NCBI RefSeq assembly: GCF_004103755.1
Contig: NZ_CP035283.1
Coordinates: 1,488,001 to 1,552,000 of the forward strand
Direction: 5' to 3'
DNA from: Caproiciproducens sp. NJN-50
GTDB taxonomy: Bacteria > Bacillota > Clostridia > Oscillospirales > Acutalibacteraceae
Length of the DNA: 64,000 nucleotides
This document shows positions 41,181 to 49,388 of this stretch, piece after piece. Made by a program: the position numbers and the translations under genes. Within the stretch, counting starts at the first letter, position 1; each line of letters begins with the position of its first letter. Under the pieces are notes generated by a model, which did no database searches, had not been told where the DNA came from, and saw nothing but the letters and a program-made list of their open reading frames with translations.

Positions 41181-42497
41181 ATGCCTAACAACGACGACAA
41201 TAAGGGAAGGGAAATTTGCTGTTCCTTTTGCGGAAAGCCGCAGAGTGAGGCGCGCCGCCTGATTGCGGGGCCTGGTGTTTTCATCTGTGACGAATGTATC
41301 GAGCTTTGCACCTCCATCCTGAACGATGAGAAAAATCTGTCCACAAGAAAGGAAAGCTATAACGAGTCGGCTGCGGAACTGCCCAAACCGCAGGAAATCA
41401 AAAAGCAGCTCGACGAGTATGTCATTGGGCAGGAAGACGCTAAAATAGCCCTTTCGGTTGCTGTTTATAATCACTATAAAAGAATTTATTACGGCCGTGA
41501 CAAGGACGATGTTGAACTGACGAAAAGCAACGTCCTTCTGCTGGGGCCGACGGGCGTCGGCAAAACCCTTCTGGCTCAGACGCTCGCCAAAATACTAGAC
41601 GTTCCGTTTGCAATCGCCGACGCGACAACCCTGACGGAAGCCGGGTATGTCGGGGAAGACGTTGAAAATATCCTTCTGCGCCTGATTCAGGCGGCGGACT
41701 TTGATATTGAGAAGGCGGAGCGCGGGATTATTTATATCGACGAGATCGATAAAATCGCTAGAAAATCCGAAAACCCGTCCATTACGAGGGATGTCAGCGG
41801 CGAGGGCGTGCAACAGGCTCTGCTGAAGATATTGGAAGGAACCGTTTCCAATGTTCCCCCTCAGGGTGGAAGAAAACATCCTCAGCAGGAATTCTTGCAA
41901 ATTGACACAACCAATATCCTTTTCATCTGCGGCGGCGCATTTGACGGCCTGAACAAGATCATTGAACGCCGTTCGGCCTTTTCTTCCATCGGATTCGGCG
42001 CCCAGGTGCGCAGCAAGTCGGAACTGGATTCCACTTCCTGGATGAAGGATGTCATACCGCACGATCTGGTCAAATTCGGCTTGATTCCCGAACTGGTGGG
42101 AAGGCTGCCCGTGATTGCAGCGCTGGACGGCCTTGATGAAGAGGCTTTGGTCCGTATTTTAACCGAACCGAAAAACAGCCTGGTAAACCAATACAAAAAG
42201 CTGTTTCAGCTTGACAAGGTTGAACTGGAGTTTCAGCCGGAAGCACTCAGAGCGATTGCAAAGAAAACCCTGGAACGCCGGACGGGCGCCAGAGGGCTTC
42301 GGTCGATTTTGGAGAACATGCTGACGGACTTAATGTATCATGTTCCGTCCGATTATACGGTAGAGAAAGTCGTCATCACTCAAGACGCGGTGGAGAATGG
42401 GGCAAAACCGGAAATCACTTATAATCCGGATCGAAAGCCGGTTGCGCTCAAAATCACGTCTCCCAGCAAAAGAGGGAGGAAGGACACCGCTTCCTGA
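41181..42497 (+). CDS. clpX: Clp protease ATP-binding subunit ClpX
   Basis: 438-residue AAA+ unfoldase that feeds ClpP. The N-terminal zinc-binding domain has four Cys (CSFCGKPQ and FICDECIELC), followed by Walker A GPTGVGKTLLAQ, Walker B IIYIDEIDKIA and the pore loop GYVGEDVEN. The IGF-type loop for ClpP docking is within IIERRSAFSSIGFGAQ. An intrinsic terminator lies 12 bases downstream, before lon. Confidence 0.98.
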   Translation: MPNNDDNKGREICCSFCGKPQSEARRLIAGPGVFICDECIELCTSILNDEKNLSTRKESYNESAAELPKPQEIKKQLDEYVIGQEDAKIALSVAVYNHYKRIYYGRDKDDVELTKSNVLLLGPTGVGKTLLAQTLAKILDVPFAIADATTLTEAGYVGEDVENILLRLIQAADFDIEKAERGIIYIDEIDKIARKSENPSITRDVSGEGVQQALLKILEGTVSNVPPQGGRKHPQQEFLQIDTTNILFICGGAFDGLNKIIERRSAFSSIGFGAQVRSKSELDSTSWMKDVIPHDLVKFGLIPELVGRLPVIAALDGLDEEALVRILTEPKNSLVNQYKKLFQLDKVELEFQPEALRAIAKKTLERRTGARGLRSILENMLTDLMYHVPSDYTVEKVVITQDAVENGAKPEITYNPDRKPVALKITSPSKRGRKDTAS

Positions 42498-42509
42498 GGG
42501 AACCAATGC

Positions 42510-42554
42510 CTGTTGCAGCGCGGCAATCAGATCGCCCTGCAACAGCTTTTTTTT
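42510..42554 (+). terminator. Terminator/attenuator directly before lon
   Basis: CTGTTGCAG (42510-42518) pairs with CTGCAACAG (42537-42545), and a GGC/GCC pair extends the stem inward. Eight T follow (42547-42554). The T-run ends one base before the lon SD (AAGGAG 42556-42561), so no promoter fits between this terminator and lon. Confidence 0.85.
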
Positions 42555-42567
42555 CAAGGAGCTTACT

Positions 42568-45006
42568 ATGAGTATGATAGAAACTGACATACAACACGAA
42601 TCCGCCGCTATTCCGGCTCTTGCACTGAGAGGGCTCGTTATCTTTCCGGGCATGCTGCTTCAGTTTGACGTCGGCCGCCGAAAATCCATTCTTGCGCTGG
42701 AAAAAGCGATGGAGGAAAATCAATTGATTTTCCTTGTTGCTCAAAAAGATCTTTCCGAAAACGACCCGTCTGCGGAACAGATTTTTTCCATGGGGGTCGT
42801 TGCAAAAATCAAGCAGGTGATCCGGCGCAACGACGACGGAGTCCGTCTGTTTGCAGAGGGGCTTTACCGTGCGAATGCGACGTCCTATGAATCGGAGAAC
42901 CCTTTCCTGCTGGTTCATTTGCAGCGGGTTGAGACTCTGCCGTCCCGGTCGACCAGGAGATCAGAGGCGCTGATTCGTTATACGCAAAACCTTTTTGAGC
43001 AGTTTATTCAGAACTACACTCACATTCCGCCGGATATTGTAATCGGCGTTGTGCAGAAAAAAGACTGCGGGGAACTGGCGGATTATATCGCGTCCAATAT
43101 CATGTTTGATTTTGAGGAAAAACAGACAATCCTGGAGGAACTGCATCCGCTCCGCAGGCTGGAAAAGCTCGCGGCAATTCTGAAAAAGGAAACGCAGGTT
43201 CTTTCCATTGAGACCCAGATCAGCGAAAAGGCAAAAGAACAGATCGACCGCAACCAGAGGGAGTACTTCCTGCGCGAGCAGATGAAGGCGATCTCCTACG
43301 AGCTCGGAGAAGACGACAATCCCCAGCAGGAAGCGGACGAATTGCGCGAGAGGATCGAAAAACTCGGCCTGCCGAAAGCGCAGCATGAAAAGCTGATGAA
43401 GGAATGCGACCGTTTGTCCAAAATGCCGGATGGTTCCCATGAGGGAAGCGTGATCGTCAGTTACCTGGAAACCTGCCTGGAGCTGCCGTGGAATGTTTCC
43501 AGCAAAGAGCATATCGATTTGAGAAAAGCCCGCAGGATCCTTGACAGGGAGCATTACGGCCTGGAAAAAGTAAAGGAACGCATTCTGGAAGTACTGGCCG
43601 TGAAAAAACTCTCGCCTGATATCCGTGGGCAGATCGTCTGCCTGGTCGGCCCTCCGGGGGTCGGCAAGACGTCGATCGCCCATTCGATCGCGGAGGCGAC
43701 CGGCCGCAAATACGTTCGCGTATCACTTGGCGGCGTCCGCGACGAATCAGATATCGTGGGGCACCGGCGCACCTATATCGGCTCCATGCCGGGGCGGATC
43801 ATCAATGCCATGAAGCAGGCGGGAACCAACAACCCGCTGATTCTGCTCGATGAGATCGATAAGATGGGCAACAATTTTCGCGGCGATCCCTCTTCCGCCC
43901 TTCTTGAAGTTTTGGATTCCGAACAGAACAACGCTTTCTACGACCATTATATCGATATGCCGTTCGACCTGAGCAATGTGCTGTTCATTACGACCGCAAA
44001 CGACGCAAGCGCGATTCCGGAGCCCCTGTATGACAGAATGGATGTCATTACGCTGGGGAGTTACACGCATCTGGAAAAATACAATATTGCTGTGAAGCAT
44101 CTGATTCCCAAGCAGCTGAAAAAGCATGGAATCGCCTCCGCACAGCTGAGGATTACGCCTGAGGCCGTTCATAAACTGATCGACGGCTACACAAGGGAGG
44201 CCGGCGTCAGGACTCTGGAGCGCAATATTGCTTCACTGTGCAGAAAATGCGCAAAATATTTTGTGGAGGACCGTAAAAAAAGGATTACGATCAGCCCCAA
44301 AAAAATCGAGGAGCTTCTTGGACCGGAAAAATTCAAGGAGGACAGCCGAAGCCAGCAGGATATGGTCGGACTGGTCAACGGACTGGCCTGGACCAGCGTA
44401 GGCGGGACTCTTCTGCCGATTGAGGTCGCCGTGATGGACGGGACCGGAAAACTTGAGCTGACCGGCTCGCTTGGCGACGTGATGAAGGAATCCGCGCGCA
44501 CCGCGATCAGCTGCATCCGCACAAGGGCCAGGGGCCTTGGGATCAGCCACGATTTTTACACGAAGTATGATATTCATATTCACGCTCCGGAAGGCGCGAT
44601 TCCAAAGGACGGACCGTCCGCGGGTACGGCGATGGCTACGGCTATTACGTCGGCGCTCTGCAAGATTCCCGTCCGGCATGATGTTGCCATGACGGGTGAA
44701 ATCACCCTGCTTGGCCGCGTGCTGCCAATCGGCGGACTGAAGGAAAAGACGATGGCGGCTTACCGCTCCGGAGTCAAAACCGTTATCATCCCTTCCGACA
44801 ATGTCGCGGACCTCGAAGAAATCGATACCACAGTGAAAAATTCCATCCAGTTCAAGCCGGTTGATCAAATCGATCAGGTTTTGAAAATTGCGCTGACAAA
44901 AATGCCGACGCCTCAGGAAGCGTCGGACGCTTCTGAGCCGATGGCGCTCCCGGCCGCAAATAAAATTGACCGCATTTCTTCCGGCACAGCCTCAATTCCG
45001 CAGTGA
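42568..45006 (+). CDS. lon: ATP-dependent protease La (Lon)
   Basis: 812-residue homo-oligomeric AAA+ protease. The N-terminal LAN domain starts at IPALALRGLVIFPGMLL. The ATPase has Walker A GPPGVGKTSIAHS and Walker B NPLILLDEIDKMG. The protease domain has the Ser-Lys dyad with Ser in PKDGPSAGTAMATA and Lys in GLKEKTMAAYRSG. The start is ATG 42568 with AAGGAG. Preceded at once by a terminator-like hairpin, so lon expression may depend on readthrough from clpX. Confidence 0.98.
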   Translation: MSMIETDIQHESAAIPALALRGLVIFPGMLLQFDVGRRKSILALEKAMEENQLIFLVAQKDLSENDPSAEQIFSMGVVAKIKQVIRRNDDGVRLFAEGLYRANATSYESENPFLLVHLQRVETLPSRSTRRSEALIRYTQNLFEQFIQNYTHIPPDIVIGVVQKKDCGELADYIASNIMFDFEEKQTILEELHPLRRLEKLAAILKKETQVLSIETQISEKAKEQIDRNQREYFLREQMKAISYELGEDDNPQQEADELRERIEKLGLPKAQHEKLMKECDRLSKMPDGSHEGSVIVSYLETCLELPWNVSSKEHIDLRKARRILDREHYGLEKVKERILEVLAVKKLSPDIRGQIVCLVGPPGVGKTSIAHSIAEATGRKYVRVSLGGVRDESDIVGHRRTYIGSMPGRIINAMKQAGTNNPLILLDEIDKMGNNFRGDPSSALLEVLDSEQNNAFYDHYIDMPFDLSNVLFITTANDASAIPEPLYDRMDVITLGSYTHLEKYNIAVKHLIPKQLKKHGIASAQLRITPEAVHKLIDGYTREAGVRTLERNIASLCRKCAKYFVEDRKKRITISPKKIEELLGPEKFKEDSRSQQDMVGLVNGLAWTSVGGTLLPIEVAVMDGTGKLELTGSLGDVMKESARTAISCIRTRARGLGISHDFYTKYDIHIHAPEGAIPKDGPSAGTAMATAITSALCKIPVRHDVAMTGEITLLGRVLPIGGLKEKTMAAYRSGVKTVIIPSDNVADLEEIDTTVKNSIQFKPVDQIDQVLKIALTKMPTPQEASDASEPMALPAANKIDRISSGTASIPQ

Positions 45007-45018
45007 CGGTGCCGGAAT

Positions 45019-45612
45019 ATGGGGATTGAAACGGCTTTTTTCGAACTTTCGGCCGGCCGCTCGGATCAGCTTCCAGCTTCAACCCTGCCGGAAATTGCTT
45101 TTTCCGGCAGATCGAACGCAGGAAAGTCGTCGCTGATCAACCGTCTGCTTCTGCGCAAGTCTCTGGCCAGGACCAGTTCGGCCCCGGGGAAGACCGCAAC
45201 CGTCAACTTTTACAACCTTGGCTTTTGCCGGTTTGTCGACCTGCCGGGGTATGGGTATGCGAAAGTGTCAAAATCGGAAAAACTTCGATGGGCGGAACTG
45301 GCGCAAGGCTATTTCCGCCAGCGGCGCGATATCCGTCTTGTCGTGCAGCTGATGGATCTGCGCCATGCCCCGACCCCGGACGACCTTCAAATGGTAAGTT
45401 TTCTGAGCGACGGAAAAGTCCCATTTCTGATTGCGGCAACCAAATGCGACAAACTCAATAAAACGGAGCGCTCTTCTCAGGAGGCAGTGTATTGCGAAAA
45501 ATTTGGATCGTGTCCGGGGATTCCGATTGTCCCGTGCTCCGCCAAGTCGGGGGAAGGCGTTGGCGTGATTCGCGAAAGAATTCTCTCAGCGTGCAGCTTT
45601 GCGGAGAAATAG
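45019..45612 (+). CDS. engB: Ribosome biogenesis GTP-binding protein YsxC/EngB
   Basis: 197-residue TRAFAC-class GTPase needed for 50S maturation. G1 is FSGRSNAGKSSLINRL, G2/G3 regions are ARTSSAPGKTATVNFY and FVDLPGYGYAKVS, and G4 is AATKCDKLN. It lies 12 bases after lon, the usual lon-engB arrangement. Confidence 0.97.
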   Translation: MGIETAFFELSAGRSDQLPASTLPEIAFSGRSNAGKSSLINRLLLRKSLARTSSAPGKTATVNFYNLGFCRFVDLPGYGYAKVSKSEKLRWAELAQGYFRQRRDIRLVVQLMDLRHAPTPDDLQMVSFLSDGKVPFLIAATKCDKLNKTERSSQEAVYCEKFGSCPGIPIVPCSAKSGEGVGVIRERILSACSFAEK

Positions 45613-45674
45613 TTCTTCTATTTGACTTTTCTGCTTTGTAATGATATTCTGTTAAAGTTGGGAGAGTGGTTGCA

Positions 45675-45977
45675 TTGAACTCGAGACTGAAAGACGACAG
45701 CGTGGATTTTTTGTTCAGCGCGGTTTTATCTTTAAAAACTCCGGAAGAATGCTATGCTTTTTTTGAAGATCTCTGCACGGTTTCAGAAATCAAGGCGATG
45801 TCCCAGAGGCTTTTGGTGGCTCACATGTTGAGCAATAAAAAGGTCTACAGCGATATTGTGGCGACGACCGGCGCCTCCACGGCCACGATTAGCCGTGTCA
45901 ACCGGTCCCTTCACTATGGATGTGACGGGTACGAGCTCATTTTCCAGAGGCTGGAAGAGGGACAAAAGAATAAATAG
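45675..45977 (+). CDS. YerC/YecD-family TrpR-like regulator
   Basis: 100-residue helical DNA-binding protein of the Trp-repressor superfamily. CTVSEIKAMSQRLLVAHML and YSDIVATTGASTATISRVNRSLHYG give the helix-turn-helix. The ligand and targets are unknown. TTG 45675 is preferred over GTG 45666, because GGGAGAG then lies at normal distance. Confidence 0.88.
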   Translation: MNSRLKDDSVDFLFSAVLSLKTPEECYAFFEDLCTVSEIKAMSQRLLVAHMLSNKKVYSDIVATTGASTATISRVNRSLHYGCDGYELIFQRLEEGQKNK

Positions 45978-46196
45978 ATTGAAGCTTTCTTCTGCGGGGC
46001 GGTTCGGTGTTTTGCTGGATTCCTTTTAACGCGGCCTGTTGTACTTTTTGTTGGAGCAGGCCGTTCTGCGTTTCGCCGGTGCGCACGCGGAAGAAAGTTT
46101 TCTGCCGCCGAAAATTATTACCGGGCCGGCACAATGCTCTGGACCGGAAAGAAAAGAAGATTATGGTAAAAAACCTGAAAAAAGTAGTTTTTCGTG
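45978..46196. other. Intergenic region before the tRNA cluster
   Basis: No gene supported. CGGCCTG and CAGGCCG around 46033-46069 form a hairpin without a T-tail that may end the regulator transcript. The remainder is AT-rich and leads into the tRNA promoter. Confidence 0.45.
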
Positions 46197-46225
46197 TTGA
46201 CAAGCGCGGTTAAATATAGTATTAT
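46197..46225 (+). promoter_or_regulatory. Promoter of the tRNA cluster
   Basis: TTGACA (46197-46202), 17-base spacer, TATTAT (46220-46225), 37 bases before tRNA-Val. Confidence 0.85.
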
Positions 46226-46262
46226 ATAACACGTCGCTGATAAATGGGTGAGAACAGTTGAC

Positions 46263-46339
46263 GGGAGCATAGCTCAGCTGGTTAGAGCACCTGCCTTACA
46301 AGCAGGGGGTCATAGGTTCGAGTCCTATTGTTCCCACCA
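46263..46339 (+). tRNA. tRNA-Val (TAC)
   Basis: Acceptor GGGAGCA pairs with TGTTCCC (one G-T pair), and an encoded CCA ends at 46339. Anticodon loop CTTACAA gives TAC. D-arm and T-arm (GGTTCGAGTCC) are normal. Confidence 0.97.
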
Positions 46340-46346
46340 TTTAGTT

Positions 46347-46423
46347 GGCTCGGTAGTTCAGCTGGTTAGAACGCTAGCCTGTCACGCTAGAGGTCGTCGG
46401 TTCGATCCCGATCCGAGTCGCCA
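46347..46423 (+). tRNA. tRNA-Asp (GTC)
   Basis: Acceptor GGCTCGG pairs with CCGAGTC, discriminator G and encoded CCA. The anticodon loop between GCTAG and CTAGA reads GTC at positions 34-36. Confidence 0.97.
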
Positions 46424-46429
46424 TAGTAT

Positions 46430-46505
46430 GCCTCTGTAGCTCAGTCGGTAGAGCAGGGGACTGAAAATCCCCGTGTCGGTGGTTCGATTCCGCCCGGAGG
46501 CACCA
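46430..46505 (+). tRNA. tRNA-Phe (GAA)
   Basis: Acceptor GCCTCTG pairs with CGGAGGC, with A and encoded CCA. The anticodon loop CTGAAAA between GGGGA and TCCCC gives GAA. Confidence 0.97.
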
Positions 46506-46509
46506 AAAT

Positions 46510-46585
46510 GCGAACGTAGCTCATCTGGTAGAGCGCCACCTTGCCAAGGTGGAGGTAGCGAGTTCGAGCCTCGTCGTTCGCTCCA
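46510..46585 (+). tRNA. tRNA-Gly (GCC)
   Basis: Acceptor GCGAACG pairs with CGTTCGC, with T and encoded CCA. The anticodon loop between CCACC and GGTGG reads TTGCCAA, giving GCC. Confidence 0.97.
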
Positions 46586-46589
46586 GATT

Positions 46590-46663
46590 GGCGTCATAGC
46601 CAAGTGGTAAGGCAAGGGTCTGCAAAACCCTCATCCCCGGTCCGAATCCGGGTGACGCCTCCA
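46590..46663 (+). tRNA. tRNA-Cys (GCA)
   Basis: Acceptor GGCGTCA pairs with TGACGCC, with T and encoded CCA. The anticodon loop CTGCAAA between AGGGT and ACCCT gives GCA. Confidence 0.97.
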
Positions 46664-46684
46664 AAATGAAAAATTGATTCCATT

Positions 46685-46720
46685 AAAAGTAACCCGGGCT
46701 TTTGTCCGGGTTACTTTTTT
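46685..46720 (+). terminator. Terminator of the tRNA cluster
   Basis: AGTAACCCGG and CCGGGTTACT with an 8-base loop, then T6. Confidence 0.92.
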
Positions 46721-46838
46721 GCCTGGCTCCCATTGATATTTAAAAACGCATGTTCTATACTAATTGAAAGCGGCCTGTGCGGAGTCTTCGGTTTTGATGA
46801 AAAATGGTAAACGAAGCGTTTATTAGGAAAGGATCTGT

Positions 46839-47720
46839 TTGAAAGTGGCGAAATTTTGTGTTTCAACAGATTCGGGCTGTGATTTACCCGGAGAATATTG
46901 CGAAAAGCGGAACATTTATTTCTATCGAATGAAATACACGGTTGGCGGGGTCGAATATGCGGACCGGATGCACCTCGGAGACTGCCGGGCGTTTTACGAT
47001 AAAATGCGCGGGGGAGCGGTGCCGCGCACCAGTCAGATGACGCCCGTTGAATTCGAAAATTTCTGGTCGGAGCTTTATCAGAAATATGGGCTGCCGATTC
47101 TTCATATTGCGCTGGGAAGCGGAATTTCCGGGACCTACGACAATGCGATGATCGCCAAAACGTTGTTTTTGGGAAAATATCCCGATGCGAAATTATTTGT
47201 CATCGATTCAACGCTGGCCTCCATTGGTTACGGAATGCTCTGTATCTGGGCTGCGGACTTGCGTGACGGGGGGAAATCTCCTGAGGAGTGTGAAAAAGCT
47301 CTCAATGAGGGAAAGGTGTATATCAATACATATTACACGACCGATGATCTGAAATATTTATATCGCAGCGGGCGGGTAAGCAGGACCGGCGAAATGATCG
47401 CTACCGCCCTAAATATCAACCCCATTCTGAATCTTGACAGGGAAGGGCATTTGATCGTCCGTGAAAAAATACGAGGACGGAATCACGCGCTCGGACGTAT
47501 CGGCGATATTTTAGGGCAGTTGGTTACAAGCCCCGAGAGACAAACGGTGTATATTTGTCATTCGGACTGCAAGAAAGAGGAAGTGCAGTTTTTTTCCCAG
47601 GAGATGATCAGCCGCTTTGGCTTTCGGAACTCCTTTGTCAGTTATATCGGCCCCACCATTGGTTCCCACTGCGGCCCTGGACTTTTGGCTGCTTTTTTTG
47701 TAGGCCAGGCGCGGGACTGA
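46839..47720 (+). CDS. DegV-family fatty-acid-binding protein
   Basis: 293-residue FakB/DegV-type protein that holds a fatty acid for phosphorylation by a FakA kinase. CVSTDSGCDLPGEYCEKRNI at the start, PRTSQMTPVEFENFW, HIALGSGISGTYDNAMIAK and IGPTIGSHCGPGLLAAFF are the family blocks that form the lipid pocket. The start is TTG 46839 with AGGAAAGG upstream. No fakA is seen nearby. Confidence 0.93.
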   Translation: MKVAKFCVSTDSGCDLPGEYCEKRNIYFYRMKYTVGGVEYADRMHLGDCRAFYDKMRGGAVPRTSQMTPVEFENFWSELYQKYGLPILHIALGSGISGTYDNAMIAKTLFLGKYPDAKLFVIDSTLASIGYGMLCIWAADLRDGGKSPEECEKALNEGKVYINTYYTTDDLKYLYRSGRVSRTGEMIATALNINPILNLDREGHLIVREKIRGRNHALGRIGDILGQLVTSPERQTVYICHSDCKKEEVQFFSQEMISRFGFRNSFVSYIGPTIGSHCGPGLLAAFFVGQARD

Positions 47721-47777
47721 TCGTTGGCTTTCAAAAGGGGAAATCAAATTTAATCCAAATCAATTTCTGCTGCGATA

Positions 47778-47806
47778 TTGACTTTTTAAAGAGTTGGGAA
47801 TATAAT
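47778..47806 (+). promoter_or_regulatory. Promoter of the ilvE T-box transcript
   Basis: TTGACT (47778-47783), 17-base spacer, TATAAT (47801-47806). Confidence 0.85.
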
Positions 47807-47824
47807 AGTTAAAATTTAAATAGT

Positions 47825-48081
47825 TAAAGCGATGAAGAAAAAGTATTTGTTTTTGAATGCGCAGAGAGAAGATGTTCGGTGTAAATCTTCGTGAAGAAAA
47901 CAGAGAAGTCGTTTCCGAGCTGTTGAACTGAACGAGAAAAGTCTATTAGGTTCGACCGGTGCTCCGGCCGTTATAGCGGAAGCGGTATTTAATACTGCGT
48001 GAGTGCGGAGTTCTCTCTGAATTAGGTGGTACCACGGATTTTTAATTCGCCCTAAGCTGTTAGCTTAGGGCTTTTGTTTTA
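47825..48081 (+). ncRNA. T-box leader upstream of ilvE
   Basis: The T-box core AGGTGGTACCACGG lies at 48024-48037. The terminator is GCCCTAAGC (48049-48057) and GCTTAGGGC (48063-48071), then TTTTGTTTT. Stem I elements AGAGAGAAGATG and GGTGTAAATC lie around 47863-47887. The downstream gene predicts a branched-chain amino acid specifier; GTC (Val) at 47908-47910 within GAGAAGTC is a candidate, not proven by folding. Confidence 0.88.
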
Positions 48082-48175
48082 CCGCCGACGCAGGGCACAA
48101 ATCCTTACTGTCATAATTCTGAGATAATTTATAAGACTCATCAAATCAATTCATTATAGAAAGGTAGTTTGAGAG

Positions 48176-49201
48176 ATGGAAAAAAAGGATCTCGATTGGG
48201 CGAATCTTGACTTCAGCTATAGAAAGACAGACAAAAGATTCGTTTCAAATTATCGTGACGGAGTGTGGGATGAAGGAAAACTGACTGACGATGACATGGT
48301 TACAATCAGTGAATGTGCCGGTGTCCTTCAGTATTCCCAGTCTTGTTTTGAGGGCCTGAAAGCGTATACAACGGAGGATGGCCATATCGTGGCTTTCCGT
48401 CCGGATATGAACGCAAAACGGATGGAAGGCAGCGCGAAGAGATTGGAGATGCCGGTGTTTCCGCAGGAAAGATTCGTTGATGCGGTCGTCCAGACGGTGA
48501 GAGCGAACGCCGGTTTTGTTCCGCCGTTTGGCTCGGGCGCGACTCTTTACGTCCGTCCATACATGTTTGCAAGCGGCAGGGTGATCGGCGTTGCTCCGGC
48601 TGATCAATATCAATTCCGTGTTTTTACGACTCCGGTCGGACCGTACTTTAAAGGCGGCGTGCATCCCCTCACACTCTGCGTCAGTGATTTTGACCGGGCT
48701 GCGCCGCACGGGACGGGGGACATAAAGGCGGGACTCAACTATGCGATGAGCCTTCATGCGATTGTTACGGCCCACAAAAACGGATTCAATGAGAACATGT
48801 ATCTCGATGCGGCCACCCGCACCAAAGTCGAAGAAACCGGCGGCGCGAATTTTATCTTTGTTACAAAGGACAACAAGGTCGTAACTCCAAAGTCAGACAG
48901 CATTCTTCCGTCAATCACTCGCAAATCGCTTCTGCAAATCGCCAAAGACTATCTCGGCCTCGAAGTGGAAGAAAGAGAAGTGTATTTTGAGGAGGTCAAG
49001 GATTTTGCCGAGTGCGGCCTCTGCGGTACGGCGGCCGTTATTTCCCCGGTCGGAAAGATTGTAGACCATGGAAAGGAAATCTGTTTCCCGAGCGGAATGC
49101 TGAATATGGGACCAATTACTCAAAAACTGCACGACACACTCACCGGGATTCAAATGGGCCGAATCAAGGCTCCGGCGGGCTGGATCAAGGTAATCGAATA
49201 G
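48176..49201 (+). CDS. ilvE: Branched-chain amino acid aminotransferase
   Basis: 341-residue fold-type IV PLP aminotransferase that makes Val, Leu and Ile from their 2-oxo acids. SQSCFEGLKAYTTEDGHIV, LYVRPYMFASG and GDIKAGLNYAMSLHA (PLP lysine region) with VEETGGANFIFVTKD mark the longer bacterial/eukaryotic-type BCAT subgroup. Control by the upstream T-box is very likely. The ilvD gene at the right end of the window supplies its substrates. Confidence 0.96.
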   Translation: MEKKDLDWANLDFSYRKTDKRFVSNYRDGVWDEGKLTDDDMVTISECAGVLQYSQSCFEGLKAYTTEDGHIVAFRPDMNAKRMEGSAKRLEMPVFPQERFVDAVVQTVRANAGFVPPFGSGATLYVRPYMFASGRVIGVAPADQYQFRVFTTPVGPYFKGGVHPLTLCVSDFDRAAPHGTGDIKAGLNYAMSLHAIVTAHKNGFNENMYLDAATRTKVEETGGANFIFVTKDNKVVTPKSDSILPSITRKSLLQIAKDYLGLEVEEREVYFEEVKDFAECGLCGTAAVISPVGKIVDHGKEICFPSGMLNMGPITQKLHDTLTGIQMGRIKAPAGWIKVIE

Positions 49202-49224
49202 CCTCGCTTACAATATGTTACTGT

Positions 49225-49257
49225 GGCACCCCTTTTGTCGAGGGGTGTCCTTTTGTT
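49225..49257 (+). terminator. Terminator of ilvE
   Basis: ACCCCT and AGGGGT extended by G-C pairs around a bulge, followed by TTTTGTTT. Confidence 0.75.
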
Positions 49258-49279
49258 TGCCCAGTATTTATCTCATTGG

Positions 49280-49382
49280 TTATCGGTTCCGCGTCGCAGC
49301 GCCTGGCTCTTTGACAACTGATATATTCCGTTGTTTTACACTGATTCGCGTTTCATCACCGCGTATCTTAACCCGTGTTTTA
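49280..49382 (-). pseudogene. Remnant of a cysteine-rich KTR-domain protein
   Basis: Read leftward, a 33-codon stretch begins NKTRVKIRGDE, continues RISVKQRNISVVKEPGA and ends with a stop. From memory, these two pieces match the two ends of cysteine-rich KTR-domain proteins found on clostridial integrative elements (NKTR...KIR and VKQ.NI.VIKEPDA). The central cysteine block is deleted. No start or SD. It lies directly downstream of the exporter genes, hinting at how the cassette arrived. Confidence 0.5.
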
Positions 49383-49388
49383 TTAACA

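Noticed and set aside
46248..46615. Short frames within the tRNA cluster on both strands
   Set aside because: They translate tRNA genes; the familiar-looking peptides are a known annotation artefact.
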